Below, in pieces: positions 7,029 to 15,372 of a stretch of 16,957 nt of DNA. The number at the start of each line of letters is the position of its first letter. Within the stretch, counting starts at the first letter, position 1. The stretch lies in assembly GCA_032111745.1 (NCBI GenBank), contig JAULUH010000147.1, forward strand, positions 1 through 16,957. Reading direction: 5' to 3'. Both the position numbers and the translations under genes were made by a program. The DNA comes from JAULUH01 sp032111745. GTDB lineage: Bacteria > Chloroflexota > Anaerolineae > JAAEKA01. Below the pieces are notes generated by a model. It was not told where the DNA came from. It saw nothing but the letters and a program-made list of their open reading frames with translations, and searched no databases.

Positions 7029-8978
7029 GTGGAGCGATCGGCTCAGAACAACCGGAACCTGGGGGCCTGCCTGCCTCTGCTTGCTGTACTGTTGCTGGCC
7101 TTTGCGTTGCGCGTCTTCCGGCTGGGATACCAGGAGCTGCGGGGCGACGAGGCCTTTGGCTACTTCTTCAGCCTGAACCCCATCCCTGATATCGTGCTGC
7201 GCACGATATCCCTGCGCGAGCCCCATCCGGTGGCCAGTTACTTCGTTCAGAAGGGCTGGCTGGCTCTCGCCGGCCACAGCGAGTTTGCCCTGCGCTTTGT
7301 AAGCGCATGGTTTGCTGTTTTGGCTGTGGCGCTACTGTATGGCCTGGCCCGGCGGCTGGCCATAGGACGCCCGACGGCCATCCTGGCGGCTGCGCTCCTG
7401 GCCATCAGCCCCTACGCCATCTGGCATAGCCAGGATAGCCGCATGTACAGCATGAGCCTGGCGCTGACTCTGGCCAGCACCTGGCTGGCGATGCAGATCC
7501 TGGGGGGCAGGCGTTCATGGGCCAGCCTGGCGGGCTACGTGCTGGTGAGCTGGTTGGCGCTGCACACGCATTACTTCGCAGCCTTCGTGCTGTTGGCGCA
7601 AACCATCTATGTGCTGGGCCTCTCCCTGGTCGATCGCCGTTACCGCCGGCAGCTCGTCCCCTGGCTTGGCCTACAGGTGGTGGTGGGCCTGCTCTATCTT
7701 CCCTGGCTGGTCGCGGCGGGTGATACCCTGAGGACCTACAGCGGGGCTGCAGACTCACCTGGCCTGGCCAGCGCGCTGTCCCGGGCCTTAAGTGTTTTCG
7801 TGGCCGGGGAGACGGTGCCGGCGGCCTGGCCCTGGTGGACGGCTGCTATCGCCCTTTTGGCAGGGCTCCTGGTGGGCATTGGCGCCATCCGCCTGGCGCT
7901 GTCAAGCTCGCCAGGCCGCCGCGCCCTCTGGCTGCTGGCGCTCTATCTGGCCGTCCCCCTGGCCGCGACCTGGCTGAGCTCGCGCCAGCGGCCCATCTTC
8001 GACGAGCGCTATCTGATCGCGGCCGCGCCGCCGTTCTATCTGCTGGTAGCCGTGGCGGTCCTCGGCTTCGAGGGGCGTAGGCTGGTACGGACCACCCCCG
8101 CCGGGGCCCCGGCCCGGCAGGCGCCAGCCGCGCTGGGCTGGATCGCGGCGGGGGGCCTGGTAGTATGGCTTCTGGCCGGCGGGACATCCCTGGCGCGCTA
8201 CTATGCGGATCCGGCACTCAGCCGGACCCAGGGCTGGCGCGAGCTGGCCGCAGCTTTGGAGCGCTATTCCGCTGGCCTGCCTCCCGCACAAGTGCGCCTG
8301 GTGCAGAACTATCCTGACCCCACCCTGTGGTACTACTACGATGGCCCGGTGGAGCACCTGGTCCTGCCCCCCAGCGAGTTCGATGCGGCCGGCGCTCAGC
8401 GCCACGCGGCGGCCCTGGCCGCGGCTGGGGTGGAGCGCGTCGTGGCCCAGTTCCAGCCGGCGGATAACTGGGACCCGTCCGGCCTGGCCCAGCAGGCATT
8501 GCAGAGCCATTTTACCGAGGTGGCCGCCACCGAGGTAGGCGACTGGCCGGTGCAGGTCTATGTCCGCCCCCCCGCCGCTCTCGAGCCCGCAGGCAGCAGC
8601 TTCGCCAACGGCCTCCAACTCAGTGGGGTCTCGGTCCAGCCCGATGTGCTGGTGCCCGGGGACGTGTTGGCGGTGACCATGCAGTGGGCCGGGCTGGCCC
8701 CAGGAGCGTCCGGCGGCGCGAAGCTGTCCCTGCAACTGCTCGACGCAAGCGGCCGCCTGGTGGCCCAGACCGATCGCCCCCTGGTCGTGCCAGCTGCCGG
8801 TGCCGGGCCAGCCTCCTACGGCATCGCCCTGCCTGAGACTCTGCCTCCCGGCGCGTATCGTCTCATCCTGGCTATCTACAATTCGGCCGAGCCTGGTGCA
8901 CCCAGGTGGCTGACCAGCGCTGGCCGCGATCACGTCGACCTGGGCCCGCTGCGCACCCTGGACCAGCCGTCTGAGTAA
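7029..8978 (+). CDS. GT39/PMT-like membrane glycosyltransferase with C-terminal beta-rich domain
   Basis: This 649-residue protein is a GT-C fold glycosyltransferase, expected to use a polyprenyl-phosphate sugar donor on the outer side of the membrane. After a first helix (about residues 12-30) comes the acidic motif R-G-D40-E41-A in the first external loop. It is followed by an E-P-H-P-V-A-S-Y-F segment like the family's HPPLYY. The signature I-S-P-Y-A-I-W-H-S-Q-D-S-R-M-Y-S then appears, as is common in GT39 proteins. About ten hydrophobic segments extend to near residue 390. The remainder is soluble, with an Ig- or jelly-roll-like region around 520-640 that ends in a P-P-G-A-Y-R-L-x-L pattern. 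The start is GTG at 7029, preceded by GAGGTGAGG (7015-7023). The acceptor is unknown; no polysaccharide cluster surrounds it, so protein or lipid glycosylation is equally possible. Confidence 0.85.
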   Translation: MERSAQNNRNLGACLPLLAVLLLAFALRVFRLGYQELRGDEAFGYFFSLNPIPDIVLRTISLREPHPVASYFVQKGWLALAGHSEFALRFVSAWFAVLAVALLYGLARRLAIGRPTAILAAALLAISPYAIWHSQDSRMYSMSLALTLASTWLAMQILGGRRSWASLAGYVLVSWLALHTHYFAAFVLLAQTIYVLGLSLVDRRYRRQLVPWLGLQVVVGLLYLPWLVAAGDTLRTYSGAADSPGLASALSRALSVFVAGETVPAAWPWWTAAIALLAGLLVGIGAIRLALSSSPGRRALWLLALYLAVPLAATWLSSRQRPIFDERYLIAAAPPFYLLVAVAVLGFEGRRLVRTTPAGAPARQAPAALGWIAAGGLVVWLLAGGTSLARYYADPALSRTQGWRELAAALERYSAGLPPAQVRLVQNYPDPTLWYYYDGPVEHLVLPPSEFDAAGAQRHAAALAAAGVERVVAQFQPADNWDPSGLAQQALQSHFTEVAATEVGDWPVQVYVRPPAALEPAGSSFANGLQLSGVSVQPDVLVPGDVLAVTMQWAGLAPGASGGAKLSLQLLDASGRLVAQTDRPLVVPAAGAGPASYGIALPETLPPGAYRLILAIYNSAEPGAPRWLTSAGRDHVDLGPLRTLDQPSE

Positions 8979-8991
8979 GGCCGCCCGCGAT

Positions 8992-9021
8992 TTGACGGAG
9001 CAATGGGGGCGGTGGTACGAT
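8992..9021 (+). promoter_or_regulatory. Sigma70-like promoter for the meaB-prs-deacetylase cluster
   Basis: TTGACG (8992-8997) and TACGAT (9016-9021) are separated by 18 nt. The element lies 13 nt after the glycosyltransferase stop. A start near 9028 leaves about a 40-nt leader before the meaB ATG at 9069. It argues against the upstream in-frame ATG at 9003, which would lie inside the promoter. Confidence 0.6.
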
Positions 9022-9068
9022 GGCCTTCCAATCGTGAATCAACTCCGTTTACCACCCATGCCTGCTCC

Positions 9069-10079
9069 ATGCCCCTAATCGATGATCTATTGGCCGGTAA
9101 CCGGCTAGCCCTCGCCCGCACGATTACCCAGGTGGAAAACCAGGGACCAGGCGCCTACGATGCCCTGGCAGCCCTGTATCCCTACACGGGCCGGGCCCAC
9201 ATCGCCGGCATTACGGGCGCGCCCGGCACCGGCAAGTCAACCCTGGTGAACGCCCTGGCCAAGGCCTACCGGCAGCGTGGCTACACCGTAGGCATCGTCG
9301 CCGTGGATCCCACCAGCCCCTTCACGGGCGGCGCGCTGCTGGGCGACCGGGTGCGCATGCGCGACCTGAGCGGCGACCCGGGGATATTCATTCGCTCCAT
9401 GGCCACGCGCGGCAGCCTGGGCGGACTGGCCCAGGCCACGGCCGACGTCATTCTCGCCCTGGATGCGGCGGGTTTCCAGCGCATCCTGGTGGAGACTGTA
9501 GGAGTCGGCCAGGCCGAGGTAGACATCGCCAGCACGGCCCACACTACCGTTGTGGTCGAGGCGCCGGGCCTGGGCGACGAGGTGCAGGCCATCAAGGCGG
9601 GCGTCCTGGAGATCGCCGACATCCTGGTCGTCAACAAGGCCGACCGGGAGGGGGTTGAGAAGACGGTGCTGGCCCTGCAGATGATGCTGGGCATGGGCCC
9701 ATCCCTGGCTTCCCGTCAGATCCACCACCATGGCCAGGCCATGGCGGTGGACGAGAAGGGCGGGATGCCCGGCGATGGGGCCGGCTGGCAGCCGCCCATT
9801 GTCAAGGCAGTTGCCCTGCGCGACGAGGGTGTGCCCGAGCTGTTGGAGGCCATCGAGATGCATCGGGCCTATCTCCAGGAGAGCGGTGAGTTCCAGCGCC
9901 GCGAGCAGGAACGGGCCCGGACGAGCCTGATCCACATCCTGCAGGCGGCGGTGTTGCGCCGTCTGACCGACCAGGTGCCGCCGGACCAGCTGCGCCGGCT
10001 GGTGGAGGGTGTGGCCAGTCGGGAGCTGGATCCGTACACGGCGGCAGCTCAATTGCTGCCGGCAGTGGTGCCGGCCTGA
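9069..10079 (+). CDS. meaB: MeaB-type GTPase (methylmalonyl-CoA mutase-associated metallochaperone)
   Basis: MeaB is a G3E-family GTPase that gates adenosylcobalamin loading and protects methylmalonyl-CoA mutase. The 336-residue protein has a P-loop GAPGTGKS (50-57) and the family's A-V-D80-P-T-S-P-F-T-G-G-A-L-L-G-D-R block. It also has the R-S-M-A-T-R-G-S-L-G-G-L switch, E142-T-V-G-V-G-Q-A-E, and the guanine-specificity motif NKAD (189-192). The C-terminal R-R-E-Q-E-R-A-R helix matches the dimerisation arm. The frame is open upstream to 9003, but the promoter overlaps that part, so the ATG at 9069 is chosen; it lacks a clear Shine-Dalgarno. No mutase gene is present in the window, so the partner must be encoded elsewhere. 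A related ArgK label has been used for this family, but it is not an arginine kinase. prs starts 46 nt downstream. Confidence 0.92.
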   Translation: MPLIDDLLAGNRLALARTITQVENQGPGAYDALAALYPYTGRAHIAGITGAPGTGKSTLVNALAKAYRQRGYTVGIVAVDPTSPFTGGALLGDRVRMRDLSGDPGIFIRSMATRGSLGGLAQATADVILALDAAGFQRILVETVGVGQAEVDIASTAHTTVVVEAPGLGDEVQAIKAGVLEIADILVVNKADREGVEKTVLALQMMLGMGPSLASRQIHHHGQAMAVDEKGGMPGDGAGWQPPIVKAVALRDEGVPELLEAIEMHRAYLQESGEFQRREQERARTSLIHILQAAVLRRLTDQVPPDQLRRLVEGVASRELDPYTAAAQLLPAVVPA

Positions 10080-10125
10080 TCCCAAGAGAATCGGGATGGG
10101 CCCGGCGCAGGAAGGAGGTGCGAGG

Positions 10126-11226
10126 ATGTCCCAGGCAAGTGTGCACGAGCCTCCCCCCACGGACGCAAGCCCAGCCGGCGGGGCCGATGGCATGCCCACC
10201 AACGGTGCCGCAAAAGAGCCCCAGAGCCCTATCCCGGTGCCGCGGGCGCCGGCCACGGTATACCGCATGTACGGCGAGCTGGCGATCTACAGTGGCACGG
10301 CCAACCACGAGCTGGCGCAGGACGTCGCCGACTACCTGGGCGAGTCCCTCGGCGGCGTCGACCTGTTTCAGTTTCCCAATACCAATACCTTCGTGCGGCT
10401 GCATGAGAGCGTGCGCGGCAAGGACGTCTTCCTGATCCAGCCCACCTGCCCTCCCACCAACGACAACCTGATGGAGCTGCTGATCTTCATCGATACCCTG
10501 CGCCGCGACTCGGCCGGGCGCATCACTGCCGTGGTACCCTACTACGGCTACGGCCGCACGGACAAGAAGGACCAGCCTCGGGTGCCGATCACGGCCCGGC
10601 TGGTAGCCGACCTGATCACCGTCGCCGGCGCTGACCGCTTCCTGACCCTCGACCTCCACGCCGGCCAGATCCAGGGCTTTTTCACCATTCCCACGGATGA
10701 GCTGCCGACGATCGGTCTATTTGTCGATTACTTCCGGCAGCTGGACTTCACCGAGGAGAACTCAGTGGTGGTCTCGCCGGATATCGGCGGCGTGCGCCGG
10801 GCGCGCAACTTCGCCGAGCGCCTGGGCCTGCCCCTGGCGATCATCGAGAAACGGCGGGCACGCGATGGCTCCATGACCCAGATGACCAATGTCATCGGCG
10901 ACGTGGAGAACCGCAACGTGATCATCATCGACGACGAGATCGATACAGCCGGCACCCTCACGGATGCAGCCAAGTTTCTGAAGGAATCTGGCGCTGGCGA
11001 GCTCTATGCCTCGGCCACACACCCGATTCTATCCCGGCCGGCCGCTAAGCGCCTCCAGCGCAGCGAGATCGCTCACTTGGTGGTGACCGACACCGTGCCG
11101 ATCGCAGAGAAGAAATGCAGCCGCATTGGCGAGCGCCTGCACGTGCTCAGCGTCGCCCCTTTGCTGGGCGACGTGATCCAGCGCATCCACGAGGGAAGAT
11201 CCGTGGGAGAGCTGTTCGACGAATGA
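10126..11226 (+). CDS. prs: Ribose-phosphate pyrophosphokinase (PRPP synthase)
   Basis: The enzyme makes PRPP from ribose 5-phosphate and ATP for nucleotide, His and Trp synthesis. The 366-residue protein starts at an ATG behind a near-perfect AAGGAGGTG (10112-10120). Residues 1-45 are a Pro/Ala-rich extension that most PRPP synthases lack; the conserved core begins near M48-Y-G-E-L-A-I-Y-S-G. The catalytic regions are present. These are the P-Y-Y-G-Y-G-R-T-D-K-K loop (138-148; many homologues have ARQDRK or ARQDKK), D-L-H178-A-G-Q-I-Q-G-F-F, the E-K-R-R flexible loop (241-244), and the PRPP-binding D269-D-E-I-D-T-A-G-T277. The position usually Asp in GFFDIP is Thr here. The stop codon overlaps the start of the deacetylase gene (ATGA). 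It is likely transcribed with meaB. Confidence 0.92.
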   Translation: MSQASVHEPPPTDASPAGGADGMPTNGAAKEPQSPIPVPRAPATVYRMYGELAIYSGTANHELAQDVADYLGESLGGVDLFQFPNTNTFVRLHESVRGKDVFLIQPTCPPTNDNLMELLIFIDTLRRDSAGRITAVVPYYGYGRTDKKDQPRVPITARLVADLITVAGADRFLTLDLHAGQIQGFFTIPTDELPTIGLFVDYFRQLDFTEENSVVVSPDIGGVRRARNFAERLGLPLAIIEKRRARDGSMTQMTNVIGDVENRNVIIIDDEIDTAGTLTDAAKFLKESGAGELYASATHPILSRPAAKRLQRSEIAHLVVTDTVPIAEKKCSRIGERLHVLSVAPLLGDVIQRIHEGRSVGELFDE

Positions 11227-12176
11227 GACTACCAAGAGGAAAGAGCCTGCTGTCTATGTCAAATCGCACTGGGATATTGGCTGACAAATGCCGAATGTGT
11301 ATGGCCGTGGCGATGGCCGCGGCGCTGCTGGTGACCGCCGGTTGCGGCCGCGCCGAGGATCCGGCGCTGGTGGCTGCAGCTACCAGCGCGGCCCTGCCCA
11401 CAGAAACCCCCACCGTAGCACCCACGGCAACGCCCACGCCAGCGCCGACCAACACGCCTACGCCCACGCCGGCGCCCACCGATACGCCGGCACCGGTGCC
11501 CACGGACACGCCTACGCTCGCCCCGGAGCCGGCAGCAGACCGGCCCCCGGCCAGCCCGGAAATCGTCTACACCGGCAACCCCACTATGCCCGACGGCCGG
11601 CCACAGGTCAACCTGAGCTTCGACGTCGAGGGTGAGCCTGAGCTGCTGTACCAGATGCTGGACATCCTGGACGAGTACGGCGTGCGCACGACCTTCTTCA
11701 TGCAGGGCGCCTGGGTCGAGCAGTATCCGGAGGCCACGCAACGCATCGCCCAGCGCGGGCACGAGCTGGGGAACCACTCATGGACCCACCAGGACTTCAA
11801 GCCCTTGACCGCGGCAGAGGTGACCAAGGAGCTGGAGGACACCGAGGCCCTGGTGAAGGAGCTGACAGGCCAGACCACGCGGCCCTACTTCCGGCCGCCC
11901 TTTGGCTCTCGCAGCGAGACCAGCGTACAGACAGCCTACGACCTGGGCTGGACCACCATTATCTGGACCTACGGCTCGGAGGACTGGCGGGAGGGGGCGA
12001 CGGCGGAGACGGTGTATGAGAACGTTTTCGGCAACGCCGCGCCCGGCGCGCTGTACTACATGCACACCAGCCGCCAAATCGACGTGGACGCGCTGCCCAA
12101 GATCCTGCAGGCATTTCAGGATGCAGGCTATGCAGTGGTGACGGCAGGGGAGATATTGGCGGCGGAGGGGGAATAG
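11223..12176 (+). CDS. Lipoprotein polysaccharide deacetylase (CE4/NodB fold)
   Basis: This 317-residue protein is probably a membrane-anchored carbohydrate esterase that removes acetyl groups from cell-wall or exopolysaccharide sugars. An N-terminal hydrophobic signal ends in a lipobox L-V-T-A-G-C41. Residues about 58-105 are a Thr/Pro/Ala linker. The NodB domain runs from about 125 to 312. Motif 1 is S-F-D134-V-E-G, where most family members have T-F-D-D-G. Motif 2 is intact with H185-S-W-T-H189, the zinc ligands. R-P-P-F-G-S (224-229), T-Y-G-S-E-D-W and a terminal Y-Y-M-H281 stand for motifs 3-5. I chose the ATG at 11223, which overlaps the prs stop by 4 nt; an ATG at 11256 is an alternative and also keeps the whole signal peptide. 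Activity is likely but unproven given the altered motif 1. Confidence 0.85.
   Translation: MRLPRGKSLLSMSNRTGILADKCRMCMAVAMAAALLVTAGCGRAEDPALVAAATSAALPTETPTVAPTATPTPAPTNTPTPTPAPTDTPAPVPTDTPTLAPEPAADRPPASPEIVYTGNPTMPDGRPQVNLSFDVEGEPELLYQMLDILDEYGVRTTFFMQGAWVEQYPEATQRIAQRGHELGNHSWTHQDFKPLTAAEVTKELEDTEALVKELTGQTTRPYFRPPFGSRSETSVQTAYDLGWTTIIWTYGSEDWREGATAETVYENVFGNAAPGALYYMHTSRQIDVDALPKILQAFQDAGYAVVTAGEILAAEGE
11395..11535 (+). repeat. Low-complexity Thr/Pro/Ala-coding tract
   Basis: Imperfect repeats of ACGCCCACGCCGGCGCC type encode the Thr/Pro-rich linker of the deacetylase lipoprotein, between the lipidated Cys and the NodB domain. It is a spacer typical of surface proteins and prone to length change by slippage. 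It lies inside the gene and is not a separate element. Confidence 0.8.
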
Positions 12177-12260
12177 GGAACCTTTCGATCACGGACCCAC
12201 GCCGTTCATGCCCCTACGCCACCACAGAAAACGACCAAAGCCTGACCCGAGAACTGGGGG
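12177..12260. other. Short convergent intergenic region
   Basis: Between the stops of the deacetylase (+) and the protease (-) there is no gene, no T-tract hairpin on either strand and no recognisable site. Confidence 0.6.
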
Positions 12261-14954
12261 TTAGCCTCCACAGGTTTGGCCTGGCTGGCCGAAGACCGGG
12301 GAGTAGCGCACGGCCAGGCCGGAGCGCAGATTGGCGGAATTGGCATAGGAGTAGGGGACGCCCCGGCGGCCGGCGCTATCCTCTAGACCGACGGTGGTGA
12401 AGCTGGGCCAGCTTACCTGCAGGTATTGCATGGTGATCGCGCCCGAGGACAGGTCCAGGACGACCTGGAAGGTCTCCGGGTTGCCGTAGGGCCAGTGCTC
12501 GACCTGGTTGTACTGGACGATCAGCCGGTCTCCCTGCACCAGGGTGTAGATGCCGTTGTCGTAGCCCGTACTATGCAGGGCAGCGGCGTCGGGGTTGAGA
12601 TCGTCCGCGTAGGCGTAAATCGCATGGTTGGGCGACCCTTCGAAGGGGATCACGCCCTGGAACCGGGAGTAAGGGGTACCAAAGGACAGGAAGCCGTTGG
12701 AGATGATGTTCAGGGCGGTCTTGGCCGTGCCATAGTAGCTGAAGGAGCGCCCGGCCGGCAGGTCGATGCGCCGGCTGGAGTCGTCGCCCAGCTGGTGGCG
12801 GGTGCCAGGGGTGGCGTCGATCCACTGGTAGGCTGGTGTGCTCACCGCGTAGTCCCAGGTGGGAGTGAGGCTGAACGCCTGCGAGCGGTCGGATGTCAGA
12901 GTGATGGTGACCCGCTGCGACTCATAGCCGGTGGCCTCGATCAGCAGGGTGTGGGTGCCGGCCGGCAGCGCCATGGTGAACGCCCCGTTGCAGTCCGTGG
13001 TGACCGCAGCCACCGGGGCCCCAGGCACCGACACTCGCGCGGCCAGCGCCTTGCTGCCGCTTGGCGCTGCTGGCTCCACATGGCTCGTGGCCGCGATGGG
13101 TGTGACCGCAGCACTGGCCGCGGTCCCGTTGCGCTGTACCGCAGGCAGGTACACCTTCTGGAGGGAGGGCTCCACCACCCGGCCACGCAGCGTGACCGTA
13201 GCCTGGCGCTCGAGCACCAGGTTCACTGTGCTGGATTCATTCACGCTCACGTTCGCCGGCTGGCGTAAGGCGTAGCCAAAGGCCTCCGCCGACACGGTGA
13301 CGTTGCCCGGGGCCAAGAGGAATTCGAAGCGCCCCTGCTGATCGGCCCGGGCGTCCAGGGTCACCGGCCGGCCGTCGGGGGCCGTGGTGCGCAGGATGAT
13401 GGTCGCGCCCGGCACAGGGTTGCCAGCCGGATCGGCCACCACCACCGCCAGCCGGCTGCTACCGTTGCCGGCCACCTGGATCGCCCGCAGCACATCCAGC
13501 CGGCCCCAGCCCGCGCTGTTGTTGGGCACGGTGGAGCCGCTATCAACGCCACCGCAGCTCTCGCCAGGCATGGTGATGGGGGTGGATGTCTTGCGCAGGA
13601 GCTCCGCGCTGTAGTCTACTCGCCCGGCGAGGCTGGGGTTGGCCTGCCAGAGCAGGGCGACGGCACCCGCCACATGGGGGCCAGCCATGGATGTGCCTGA
13701 GAGGTAGGCGTAGCTGGCCCCGGGCACTGCCGATCGCACCAGGTCTCCCGGCGCTACCAGGTCAGGCCCGGTCTTGCCTGTGAGGGGGTTGGGGCCTCGG
13801 GAAGAGAGATTGGAGACGGTATCGGAACGGCTGCTGGAGCCCACATCGAACACAGCGCGATTGTCGCCGGGCGAGCTGAGGCTGCCACACAGCGGGCCGT
13901 AGTTGCCGGCCGAGGCCGCGACGAAGATGCCAGCGGCCTTAAGATTAGCCATGGCCTCGGCGAAGATCAGGCTGCCCCCCGGCCCACCCCAGGAGTTCTG
14001 AACGGCATGCGGCCGCAAGCTCGGGTTGGGCGCGCTGCCATCCAGCCGGGTGGGTGCCAGCATCCACTGCAACGCGGCCAGCAGCGACCGGTTGCTGGCG
14101 CAGCAGCCGTAGGCTGCGATCCAGCGCGCGCCCGGGGCCACGCCGATCTGATTGGAACCTCCGTCGCTCCCCACCTGGGTGCCCATGACGTGGGTGCCGT
14201 GGCCATCGGGAGTGCCGCCGGTAGCTGTGGTGGGCAGGGCGGCGGGGACCTGGCTGCCCCAGGTGGGATCGAACCAGTTGTAGTCGTGGCTGAAGGGACC
14301 GCCCGCACCGGTGCCCTGGTTGCCACGGTACTGGCTGACCAGGGCCGGGTGGGTGTAGTCGACGCCGGTGTCGACGTTGGCCAGGGTAATGCCCTGGCCG
14401 GTGATGCCCAGGGCCCAGACGTCGTCGGCGTTGATCTGGCGCACGTTCCACTCCACCGCTGCCGGCGTTGTGCCCTCTGGTGCAGCATCTACGGCCACCT
14501 TGGGTGGCTCTAGTTTCACCGCGGGCAATACCCGGGCCACGCCAGGCTGCTGGGCCAGCGTCTTGGCAGCCTCCTCGTCCCCGTGTACGGCGATGGCGTT
14601 GACGAGCCAAAAGCCTTGCCACTGCGCCACATGGCCGCTGAGGGAGCCGGACTTCAGCGCTTTCTCGAGGGCTGGCTGGCTGCGTTGGGCAGTCCCCTGC
14701 AGGGTGTTGAACACCCACTGGCCCCTGGCCTGCCAGTCCTCGATGCCCGAGGCTGGGGAGAGGTCAGGCTGGTCGGCGAGCCACAGGAAGAAGGTGGCCT
14801 GACCGTCGGGTGCCGCCTGCAGGTCGGCGAGCACGGCCGGGTCGATGGGTGCGGCGGCAGCTGCCGGCGCCAGGGGAGCCGCAGGCATGCCCGTGGCAAG
14901 CAGCGCAAGGACGATGACCAAGAGGCCGAGCCTGGGTTGTATGGTGAAGCGCAC
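12261..14954 (-). CDS. Secreted subtilisin-family serine protease (S8) with carboxypeptidase-regulatory-like domains
   Basis: This 897-residue exported protease starts at GTG (14954). A signal peptide spans about residues 1-35, with a basic start followed by a long hydrophobic core and Ala-rich end. An inhibitor-like propeptide covers about 50-145. The catalytic domain spans about 165-495, with D195 in V-D-T-G-V-D, H252 in G-H-G-T-H, the oxyanion N351 in S-A-G-N, and S422 in G-T-S-M-A-G-P-H. Two beta-sandwich domains like the carboxypeptidase regulatory fold follow (about 500-583 and 588-695). The second carries an insertion with the motif Y602-L-P-A-V-Q-R-N609. The last 200 residues form a beta-rich domain (S-N-G-F-L-S-F-G, then Y-A-D-D-L, then F-Q-V-V-L) often seen on bacterial extracellular proteases. 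No cell-wall sorting LPxTG is present. Substrate unknown; nutrient-scavenging proteolysis is a fair guess. No good promoter was found upstream. Confidence 0.92.
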   Translation of the reverse strand: MRFTIQPRLGLLVIVLALLATGMPAAPLAPAAAAAPIDPAVLADLQAAPDGQATFFLWLADQPDLSPASGIEDWQARGQWVFNTLQGTAQRSQPALEKALKSGSLSGHVAQWQGFWLVNAIAVHGDEEAAKTLAQQPGVARVLPAVKLEPPKVAVDAAPEGTTPAAVEWNVRQINADDVWALGITGQGITLANVDTGVDYTHPALVSQYRGNQGTGAGGPFSHDYNWFDPTWGSQVPAALPTTATGGTPDGHGTHVMGTQVGSDGGSNQIGVAPGARWIAAYGCCASNRSLLAALQWMLAPTRLDGSAPNPSLRPHAVQNSWGGPGGSLIFAEAMANLKAAGIFVAASAGNYGPLCGSLSSPGDNRAVFDVGSSSRSDTVSNLSSRGPNPLTGKTGPDLVAPGDLVRSAVPGASYAYLSGTSMAGPHVAGAVALLWQANPSLAGRVDYSAELLRKTSTPITMPGESCGGVDSGSTVPNNSAGWGRLDVLRAIQVAGNGSSRLAVVVADPAGNPVPGATIILRTTAPDGRPVTLDARADQQGRFEFLLAPGNVTVSAEAFGYALRQPANVSVNESSTVNLVLERQATVTLRGRVVEPSLQKVYLPAVQRNGTAASAAVTPIAATSHVEPAAPSGSKALAARVSVPGAPVAAVTTDCNGAFTMALPAGTHTLLIEATGYESQRVTITLTSDRSQAFSLTPTWDYAVSTPAYQWIDATPGTRHQLGDDSSRRIDLPAGRSFSYYGTAKTALNIISNGFLSFGTPYSRFQGVIPFEGSPNHAIYAYADDLNPDAAALHSTGYDNGIYTLVQGDRLIVQYNQVEHWPYGNPETFQVVLDLSSGAITMQYLQVSWPSFTTVGLEDSAGRRGVPYSYANSANLRSGLAVRYSPVFGQPGQTCGG

Positions 14955-15089
14955 GATTATGTCTCTAGGGTTCTATGAGATGGGTGCATTTGAGACAGAT
15001 TGAAGCACCACCACACCTGCCCTGGTGGGCGGTGCCAGGTTGAGAGAATCCCGTGCCGCCAGGCAGAACGCATCGAGACACGACGCGCC

Positions 15090-15140
15090 CTCCCATATAC
15101 CCATATACCGTTCCTTTGGAAAAGGTTCGGTATATGGGAG
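15090..15140. repeat. Long imperfect hairpin with two alternative pairings
   Basis: The arms 15100-15117 and 15121-15138 form 11 bp, a symmetric TT/TT internal loop, 5 bp and a GGA loop. Because CCCATATAC is repeated in tandem on the left, 15090-15100 can instead pair perfectly over 11 bp with 15130-15140. No T-tract follows on the plus strand. It could be a structured RNA element, a protein-binding dyad or a repeat copy. Confidence 0.55.
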
Positions 15141-15195
15141 CTCTACACAGCTCTGGATCCTGTTCATGAAATGTCCGCCTGTTCACGTGACTCGG

Positions 15196-15214
15196 CATAC
15201 CGCCCGGCGGTATG
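15196..15214. promoter_or_regulatory. Operator-like palindrome
   Basis: CATACCGCC-C-GGCGGTATG is a perfect 9+1+9 dyad. The TACCG...CGGTA half-site arrangement resembles binding sites of TetR-family repressors. No regulator gene is present in the window, and no promoter hexamers overlap it convincingly. The dyad is seen; operator function is inferred. Confidence 0.4.
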
Positions 15215-15372
15215 AGACTCTCGCAATGACACGGCCAAACAGGACGCCCGCGGACCCGGGCCGTCGTGATGGGATGCCGGGTATGCGCCATTATACGTGC
15301 GTATCAGGATACCCTCCAATATAACGTCGTCACCGTAGGCGGGGTTCCCAGCGCTGCCATTGGCTTCATGGC

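Noticed and set aside
9237..10268. 343-codon minus-strand frame opposite meaB and prs
   Set aside because: It runs across two well-supported genes and their spacer on the other strand, with no motif; it is a high-GC shadow.
11395..11535. Regular short repeats that could suggest a CRISPR or minisatellite
   Set aside because: They encode an in-frame Thr/Pro linker of a lipoprotein, with no spacer-repeat periodicity.
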